Assembly: GCA_900770145.1 (NCBI GenBank)
Contig: CAAGJL010000024.1
Coordinates: 1-6,901, forward strand
Direction of reading: 5' to 3'
Length of the DNA: 6,901 nt
From: Clostridia bacterium
GTDB lineage: Bacteria > Bacillota > Clostridia > Oscillospirales > CAG-272
In this document: piece after piece, positions 1 through 4,117 of the stretch
Numbering within the stretch: position 1 is the stretch's first letter
Layout of the letters: every line of letters starts with the position of its first letter
Translations under genes and position numbers: made by a program
The notes under the pieces: generated by a model
The model's input: only the letters and a program-made list of their open reading frames with translations
Told to the model about the DNA's origin: nothing
Databases searched by the model: none

Positions 1-36
1 CCATCGGTCGCCTGCCATACCGGCTAAAATCTAATA

Positions 37-76
37 CCGTAGGGGGGCATTTCATATGCCCCCGCTTGTACGGAAT
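37..76 (-). repeat. Short palindromic repeat, copy A (inverted relative to copy B)
   Basis: Read on the minus strand, this starts ATTCCGTACAAGC, continues into the 8-bp perfect stem GGGGGCAT/ATGCCCCC (plus positions 43-50 and 56-63, 5-nt loop) and ends CTACGG. The outer CCGTA (37-41) and TACGG (69-73) can pair as well. Its flanks match copy B at 128-163, but the stem bases differ and stay paired. It looks like a REP-like or small non-autonomous palindromic element; no function can be read from it. Confidence 0.7.
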
Positions 77-85
77 GTTATCTTA

Positions 86-113
86 ACAACCGGCGGGAGC
101 CCCCGCCCTACGG
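86..113 (+). repeat. Short palindromic repeat, copy C
   Basis: AACAAC is followed by the 6-bp stem GGCGGG (92-97)/CCCGCC (102-107) with loop AGCC, then CTACGG. The right flank equals that of copy A and the left flank resembles the ACAAGC flank of copies A and B. It lies between them and is the shortest and least certain of the three. Confidence 0.5.
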
Positions 114-127
114 GTGGCAAAACGTAA

Positions 128-163
128 ATTCCGAACAAGCGGGAGGGGAGACCCCTCCCCTAC
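128..163 (+). repeat. Short palindromic repeat, copy B
   Basis: ATTCCGAACAAGC leads into the perfect 8-bp stem GGGAGGGG (141-148)/CCCCTCCC (152-159) with loop AGA, followed by CTAC. Compared with copy A, the left flank differs at one of 13 positions, and four stem positions have changed together with their partners. There is no T-run after the stem in either direction, so it does not look like a simple intrinsic terminator. Confidence 0.7.
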
Positions 164-219
164 AAATATGAGTTTTTTGCCAAAGGCGGGCGGTCGATGG
201 TTGCCTCTGCAAAGGCGCT

Positions 220-297
220 TGGGCGAGTGCACCCAAAGTAAGACATCAGCCTGCAAGCCCCCGCCGAGGGCGGTATCCGCAAGGTGCCGCCCGTCGG
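220..297 (+). repeat. Modular repeat, left copy (GTGCACCC module plus hairpin)
   Basis: Positions 227-253 match the 27-nt start of the repeat units at the right end of the window (24 of 27 bases against the unit at 6783-6809, which is inverted), and the shared sequence extends upstream to 220. It is followed by a hairpin with arms CCGAGGGCGG (264-273) and CCGCCCGTCGG (287-297), 10 bp with one bulged G. The 13-nt loop contains CCGCAAGG, echoing the GCAA loops of the right-hand units. The TTTTTGAAAAAAG module found elsewhere is absent here. The rest of 1-330 holds no gene I can support. Confidence 0.65.
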
Positions 298-331
298 TCG
301 CCCTGACAAAGGTTGGGGAGGCGCGCCGATG

Positions 332-368
332 AAAAACGCCGCCCCTGCCAAAGGCGGGGGCGGCGTTT
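332..368 (-). terminator. Intrinsic terminator of the rubrerythrin gene
   Basis: A 16-bp inverted repeat (334-349 and 353-368, one mismatch) encloses a 3-nt loop. On the minus strand the GC-rich stem ends in GGCGTTTTTC, so the transcript has a stem followed by a short U-run. It begins 12 nt past the rubrerythrin stop codon. The stem is nearly symmetric and could also fold in a plus-strand transcript, but without a U-run there. Confidence 0.85.
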
Positions 369-379
369 CGTGTTTCCGA

Positions 380-934
380 TTATTTCCCGAAGTAGCGGTT
401 CAGGAGCCCTTCAAATGCTCTGCCGTGTCTTGCTTCGTCTTTCGCCATTTCGTGCACGGTGTCGTGAATGGCGTCGAGATTGTTGGCTTTTGCCAGTTTT
501 GCCAGCTCAAACTTGCCCGCGGTCGCGCCGTTTTCGGCGGCAACGCGCACGGTCAGGTTCTCTTTGGTGGAGGGGGATACGCACTCGCCCAGCAGTTCCG
601 CAAACTTGGCGGCGTGCTCCGCCTCCTCATATGCGGCGGTTTTCCAGTACTCCGCAATTTCGGGGTAACCCTCTCTTGCGGCGGCGCGGCTCATCGCCAG
701 GTACATACCGACCTCGGTGCATTCGCCCTGGAAGTTGGCGCGCAGCCCCTCCACGATCTCGGCGGGCACGCCCGACTCCTTGGCAACGCCGATCACATGC
801 TCGGTTGCCCAGGTTTTGGACTCCTCCACCACTTCCACAAATTTTTCACCCGGCGCTTTGCAAAGCGGACATTTGTCCGGGCGGACATCGGACTCCACAA
901 TTTCACCGCAAACGGTGCATCTCCATTTTTTCAT
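380..934 (-). CDS. Reverse-type rubrerythrin (N-terminal rubredoxin domain, diiron peroxidase)
   Basis: This 184-residue cytoplasmic protein should reduce hydrogen peroxide to water with electrons passed through its rubredoxin-like iron centre, protecting an anaerobe from oxygen stress. Residues 1-35 form the rubredoxin-like knuckles CTVC (6-9) and CPLC (22-25). Residues 45-184 form the ferritin-like four-helix bundle; likely diiron ligands are E71, E104 and H107 (EAEH), E134, and E167 and H170 (EARH). Classical rubrerythrins carry the rubredoxin domain at the C-terminus; this N-terminal order is the reverse type known in clostridia. The start is set by GGAGGA lying 7 nt upstream of ATG. It has its own promoter at 979-1007 and terminator at 332-368, so it is probably monocistronic. 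The leader begins with a small GCC-GAAA-GGC hairpin (961-970). The family call is firm; the physiological electron donor cannot be read from the sequence. Confidence 0.95.
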   Translation of the reverse strand: MKKWRCTVCGEIVESDVRPDKCPLCKAPGEKFVEVVEESKTWATEHVIGVAKESGVPAEIVEGLRANFQGECTEVGMYLAMSRAAAREGYPEIAEYWKTAAYEEAEHAAKFAELLGECVSPSTKENLTVRVAAENGATAGKFELAKLAKANNLDAIHDTVHEMAKDEARHGRAFEGLLNRYFGK

Positions 935-978
935 TTTAAAATCCTCCTCATCAGAAGTTTGCCTTTCGGCTTGATTTT

Positions 979-1007
979 ATTGTATCACACTTTTTTCGCG
1001 ATTGCAA
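979..1007 (-). promoter_or_regulatory. Sigma-A-type promoter of the rubrerythrin gene
   Basis: On the minus strand the -35 is TTGCAA (1002-1007) and the -10 is TACAAT (979-984), spaced by exactly 17 nt. A TG lies one base upstream of the -10 (TGATACAAT), giving an extended -10. Transcription should start near 972, leaving a leader of about 38 nt. No clear terminator for the upstream gene lies between its stop at 1042 and this promoter, so some read-through into rubrerythrin is possible. Confidence 0.8.
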
Positions 1008-1041
1008 GAGGTTTTGAGAAAAAATTAGAATTATTTTAATT

Positions 1042-2124
1042 TTAATTTTCTACCAATCCGAAACACGCCGGGTGTGCAAAATCCGCCCGATAGAGGTGGA
1101 TATGACAGGTGTGCAGCTTTTCGGGCGGATCGGTGCGCCCCTCGTGGGAGATGTAGAAATACCCGTCGCCAAGGGCGTGAATGCCCGTGGTTCCCCAGGG
1201 GAAGCGGAAGCCCGGCGCGCCGCCGTTCATGCCAGGCTCACCATACGGCGCGGGGGAAAGTACCGCCCCCTCCTCACCGTTCATCCCGCGTAAGGGTTCT
1301 TTTACCGGCGCTTTCGTGCCGTCAATGAGAAAAAACGAATAGTTGGCAAATTCCGGTTTTTTGCCCACGTAGACCGCCACGCACCAGCAGCGGGAGACGG
1401 GGTCATACAGCAGGTTCTGCACGCCGTAGGTGGTGTTGCCGGTGAAAAAGAAGTATTTTTCTTCCGCACGCACGCCGCTGTGGTGCGGCGCCTCCTGCGT
1501 CAGCGGCTTCGCCGCGGCGGCAAATTTGCGCCAGTCGTATTGCAGGATGACCTGATAATCGTTATCGGTGCGCGCGAGGTCGCGGTAGACGCCGTAGCAG
1601 ATCATCAGCATGGACGGGGAATCCGCCGGGGCGCCGAACACGGGACCGAACGACGTGCCGTCGATCCCGCTGCAACCGTAACGGTGATTCTCTCCGTTCA
1701 CGCCCTTGCCGTTGTAATCCTCCACCACGTCGGGCAGCCACACGGCGGTCATAATGCCGTCTTTTTCCGCGTCCATCGCGGGGCGGGTGATTTTGTCCAC
1801 GTCAAAAATCGCCACATAGAACGCGTCCTCCGCGGGCGCGCCCTCTTTGCCGAGGGTTTTGAAAATGCCCTGACCGATCGCGTCGTTTTTGAATTCCAGC
1901 GAGCCGTAGACTTTGCCGTCCTCCGGGTTGATGTCGATACAGCCAAGGTGCCCCACAAGCCCGCCGGCGTACCCGATCAGGTTGCCGAGCAGGTCGGTTT
2001 TTGCCAGCACCGTGGTAAAAGAATAGTAAACGAAACCTTTTTTCACGTCCACGGCGATGCCCTGCACGTGACCGGAATTCCATTTGCCGCCGTCAATCCC
2101 GCGCGGCAGATCGTTGATTTTCAT
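1042..2124 (-). CDS. Conserved-looking protein of unknown function, possible beta-propeller fold
   Basis: I do not recognise an established function. The 360-residue product has no signal peptide and no membrane segment, so it is probably cytoplasmic. It is rich in short beta-strand, aromatic and glycine patterns typical of propeller repeats: GHVQGIAVD (residues 18-26) followed by FVYYSF, then GHLGCIDINPEDGKVYG, and near the C-terminus GTTGIHALGDGYFYISHEG. These resemble the 'observe, then report' blades of SMP-30/YncE-like proteins, but I see no metal site that identifies a lactonase. The reading frame stays open upstream to 2271, but ATG at 2124 is chosen because GGAGGAGG lies 6 nt before it and a promoter ends at 2165; the upstream extension would run across that promoter and a repeat. 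The 200-bp gap to the regulator, plus its own promoter, argues for separate transcription. Confidence 0.9.
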   Translation of the reverse strand: MKINDLPRGIDGGKWNSGHVQGIAVDVKKGFVYYSFTTVLAKTDLLGNLIGYAGGLVGHLGCIDINPEDGKVYGSLEFKNDAIGQGIFKTLGKEGAPAEDAFYVAIFDVDKITRPAMDAEKDGIMTAVWLPDVVEDYNGKGVNGENHRYGCSGIDGTSFGPVFGAPADSPSMLMICYGVYRDLARTDNDYQVILQYDWRKFAAAAKPLTQEAPHHSGVRAEEKYFFFTGNTTYGVQNLLYDPVSRCWCVAVYVGKKPEFANYSFFLIDGTKAPVKEPLRGMNGEEGAVLSPAPYGEPGMNGGAPGFRFPWGTTGIHALGDGYFYISHEGRTDPPEKLHTCHIHLYRADFAHPACFGLVEN

Positions 2125-2164
2125 TGAATTTCCTCCTCCCCGGGCGCCTGCCCGTTGTCCTTTT

Positions 2165-2193
2165 ATTGTAGCACGCAGCGCGGCAAAAAGCAA
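2165..2193 (-). promoter_or_regulatory. Promoter of the 1042-2124 gene
   Basis: On the minus strand the -10 is TACAAT (2165-2170), preceded by TGC (extended -10), with a weak -35 TTGCTT (2188-2193) at 17-nt spacing. The start should fall near 2158. The leader contains a hairpin CGGGC-AGGC-GCCCG (plus 2141-2154) directly next to the GGAGGAGG ribosome binding site, which could affect translation. Confidence 0.7.
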
Positions 2194-2232
2194 GCGGGTT
2201 TTGAAAATGAGAACCAGGGGGCACCCCAAAAC

Positions 2233-2302
2233 CCCGGCGACGGTTGCCCAAACGTTTTTGAAGGACGCCAAAGGAAGCTTTTTTCAAAAAGTTTCCTTTG
2301 GC
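2233..2302 (-). repeat. Modular intergenic repeat, middle copy, with long hairpin behind the AraC gene
   Basis: On the minus strand, 58 nt (2290 down to 2233) align without gaps to 6762-6705, with 51 of 58 bases identical by my count. The segment also forms a 17-bp inverted repeat with one mismatch (2267-2283 and 2286-2302; half sequence GCCAAAGGAAACTTTTT). The hairpin starts 25 nt past the AraC stop, so it may end that transcript, although no T-run follows the stem. It lacks the GTGCACCC module of the other copies. Confidence 0.75.
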
Positions 2303-2326
2303 GCGTCTCCTCAAGGGCGGTTCTTG

Positions 2327-3229
2327 TCAATCGGAAAGATTGCCCGCCGGGTCGGGGAGACGGAGTTGCTTTTTGCGGAAAGACAGCGGGGTCTCGCCGG
2401 TGGCGGCGCGGAATCTGGCGATGAAATACGCACAGGAGGAAAACCCCAGCGCCGCGGCGATTTCGGTCACGTTATCCTCCGAGGTCAAAAGCAGCCGCTT
2501 TGCCTCGCGCAGGCGCACCGACAGCACATAGGAGCCGAACGACTGCCGCATCCCCGCTTTGAACGCGCGGGAAAAATAACAGGCGCTGACGCCGCACGCG
2601 GCGGCGGCGCGCTCCTCGGTCAGCTCCGCGTAGTTTGCCGCCACATAGGCGACCGCCTTTTGCAAAAGCACCCCCCGCTCGCCGGACTGTACCGCCGCGG
2701 TCAACGCCTGATTTTTCTCCCGCCAACGGCGGAGAATGTACAAAAAGACCGCCGTTACGTCCGCCCGGAGACTGAGTTGATAGCCGAACTGCCGCCCGTT
2801 CCACTCTTCGATCAGGCGCGCAAAGCGCGCTTCCAGTCCCGTGCCCTCCAACTCCGCCGCCGGAAAGAAAATCTGCTTGTTTTCCATACTCTCCATCAGC
2901 AGCAGGGCGTAGATGTATTCCGAGTAGGTCTGCGCGCCGGAAAGCAGAATTTCCGGTAAAAATTTAATGACGGTATAATAGCACCCCGCATCTGCCCCCA
3001 CCACGTCGTGCGGGTCGTGGCTGTGGATAATCACCAGATCCCCGGGGGAGAGCAGGTAGCGCTTGCTGCCCGCGTACACCGTCGCCCTGCCGTGCCTGCC
3101 GAACAGCAGCTCCGTGTATTCGTGATAATGATACCGCACGGGCTTGCCCGGCGTGCGTTGCGTCACCGTCAGACATTCGATCGGCGCAATTTCGCCCTCG
3201 CGCCGGGTCGGTTTTTCGTAGACTGCCAT
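2327..3229 (-). CDS. AraC-family transcriptional regulator with cupin sensor domain
   Basis: This is a 300-residue DNA-binding regulator. Residues 20-90 form an AraC-type cupin: H34, H36 and E40 sit in the HxHxxxE position, and SPGD (61-64) followed by HSHDPHD is the usual second motif. Residues 188-288 carry the two helix-turn-helix units of the AraC/XylS domain: LTEERAAAACGVSACYFSRAFK (about 203-224), then VTEIAAALGFSSCAYFIARFR (254-274) and the closing GETPLSF. The family commonly senses a sugar or derivative and activates a neighbouring operon. The frame opens at 3280, but that start overlaps the -10 region. ATG at 3229 fits best because GAAAGGA lies 9 nt before it; ATG at 3235 is the alternative. 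It is transcribed divergently from ThuA-GH31, its most likely target. The ligand is unknown. Confidence 0.93.
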   Translation of the reverse strand: MAVYEKPTRREGEIAPIECLTVTQRTPGKPVRYHYHEYTELLFGRHGRATVYAGSKRYLLSPGDLVIIHSHDPHDVVGADAGCYYTVIKFLPEILLSGAQTYSEYIYALLLMESMENKQIFFPAAELEGTGLEARFARLIEEWNGRQFGYQLSLRADVTAVFLYILRRWREKNQALTAAVQSGERGVLLQKAVAYVAANYAELTEERAAAACGVSACYFSRAFKAGMRQSFGSYVLSVRLREAKRLLLTSEDNVTEIAAALGFSSCAYFIARFRAATGETPLSFRKKQLRLPDPAGNLSD

Positions 3230-3264
3230 TTGCATCGTTCCTTTCAAGGACAAAAAATTGATAT

Positions 3265-3276
3265 TTTTGCGCAAAA
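3265..3276. promoter_or_regulatory. Perfect 12-bp palindrome at the AraC transcription start, candidate operator
   Basis: TTTTGCGCAAAA is perfectly self-complementary and widens to an imperfect TGAT...TCA-flanked palindrome (3259-3279). It lies just downstream of the minus-strand -10 (3279-3284), across the predicted AraC gene start. A protein bound there would block AraC transcription, which would suit autoregulation. This role is inferred from position only. Confidence 0.4.
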
Positions 3277-3278
3277 TC

Positions 3279-3311
3279 ATTATAGCACATCCCCCGCGCG
3301 TGTGCTATACT
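3279..3311. promoter_or_regulatory. Overlapping divergent promoters of the AraC gene and the ThuA-GH31 operon
   Basis: Plus strand: the -10 is TATACT (3306-3311) with TG at 3303-3304, an extended -10; the hexamer 17 nt upstream is TAGCAC, not a consensus -35. Minus strand: the -10 is TATAAT (plus 3279-3284), also preceded by TGC. The segments ATTATAGCACA (3279-3289) and TGTGCTATACT (3301-3311) are inverted copies matching at 10 of 11 positions, with an 11-nt spacer. Each promoter's -35 region falls in or next to the other's -10, so two polymerases could hardly bind together. The weak plus-strand -35 fits a promoter that needs an activator. Confidence 0.75.
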
Positions 3312-3355
3312 TTTTTTAGAGGAAATAAAATTTTTTTCCGAAAGGAGAACAAAAT

Positions 3356-4090
3356 ATGATTCGCGTTTTGGTATGGAACGAGTTCCGCCACGAAAAAAGC
3401 TCCGAGCGGGTTGCCGCCGTCTACCCGGAGGGGATTCACGGCTGCATCGCCGAATTTCTCGGCAAAGAGGAGGACATCACGGTCAAAACCGCCACGCTGG
3501 ACGAGGAAAACTGCGGCATCACCAAAGAGCTGTTGGACGAGACCGACGTGCTGATCTGGTGGGGGCATATCGCGCACAGCAAAGTGCCGGAAGAGATTGC
3601 CAAACTGGTGCGGGACGCGGTGCTTTCCGGCATGGGCGCGATTTTCCTGCATTCCGCGCACCATTCCAGACCGTTCCGCTACCTGATGGGCACCTCCTGC
3701 AACCTGACCTGGCGGGAGAGCGGCGACTCCGAGCGGCTGTGGGTCATCGAGCCCTCCCACCCCATCACGCGCGGGATTGACCGCTGTTTCTGCCTCGAAC
3801 ACGAGGAGACTTACGGGGAGCCTTTTGTCATCCCCACGCCGGACAAACTGCTGCTGATCGGCACCTATTCGGGCGGGGAAGTGTTCCGCTCCGGGTGCCT
3901 GTATGAGCGCGGGAACGGCAAAATTTTCTACTTCCAGCCCGGCCACGAGAGCTTTCCCACGTTCTATGACCCCAACGTGCAGACCGTCATCAAAAACGCG
4001 GTGCGCTATCTCGCGCCCGACTATCGCGAGGTCATCGGCTGCCCGCACGTGCGCAACATTACGGACAGCGAGCCATACGTGATTCGGTAA
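3356..4090 (+). CDS. ThuA-family protein (trehalose-utilisation-like, glutamine-amidotransferase-like fold)
   Basis: This 244-residue protein without signal peptide matches the ThuA family (Pfam ThuA). Visible family features are an N-terminal strand IRVLVWNEFRHE, DVLIWWGHIAH (W68 and H71 to H74) after the second strand, FLHSAHHS (H99, H102, H103) in the centre, SHPITRGID, EHEETYGEPF, and PGHESF (195-198) followed by a C-terminal helix with NAVRYL. The PGHE motif and histidine cluster resemble a class I glutamine-amidotransferase-like fold without the usual cysteine nucleophile. ThuA was named from trehalose/sucrose use in rhizobia, where keto-sugar intermediates are involved; the exact reaction for most members, including this one, is uncertain. 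ATG is preceded 8 nt upstream by AAAGGAG. It is the first gene of an operon with GH31, whose start follows 27 nt after its stop. Confidence 0.92.
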   Translation: MIRVLVWNEFRHEKSSERVAAVYPEGIHGCIAEFLGKEEDITVKTATLDEENCGITKELLDETDVLIWWGHIAHSKVPEEIAKLVRDAVLSGMGAIFLHSAHHSRPFRYLMGTSCNLTWRESGDSERLWVIEPSHPITRGIDRCFCLEHEETYGEPFVIPTPDKLLLIGTYSGGEVFRSGCLYERGNGKIFYFQPGHESFPTFYDPNVQTVIKNAVRYLAPDYREVIGCPHVRNITDSEPYVIR

Positions 4091-4117
4091 TTGCATATTT
4101 GCAGAAAGGAAAAACGC

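Noticed and set aside
1..330. Short open frames at 114-332 and 160-351 as small proteins
   Set aside because: They consist of palindromic repeats, lack convincing ribosome binding sites and overlap one another on opposite strands.
284..1039. A 251-codon plus-strand open frame over the rubrerythrin gene
   Set aside because: It is antisense to a rubrerythrin with all metal ligands, spans that gene's terminator and promoter, and encodes no recognisable protein.
1008..1041. AT-rich stretch after the 1042-2124 gene as an intrinsic terminator
   Set aside because: Only a weak AATTA/TAATT pairing precedes the T-run on the minus strand; without a GC stem I cannot support a terminator.
1480..2127. 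A 215-codon plus-strand open frame over the propeller-like gene
   Set aside because: Antisense by-product of GC-rich coding sequence; the minus-strand gene has a strong ribosome binding site and a promoter, and this frame does not.
2084..2959. A 291-codon plus-strand open frame crossing the intergenic repeat and the AraC gene
   Set aside because: It runs antisense through a well-supported AraC domain and through a repeat, with an Arg/Gly/Pro-rich composition typical of frame shadows.
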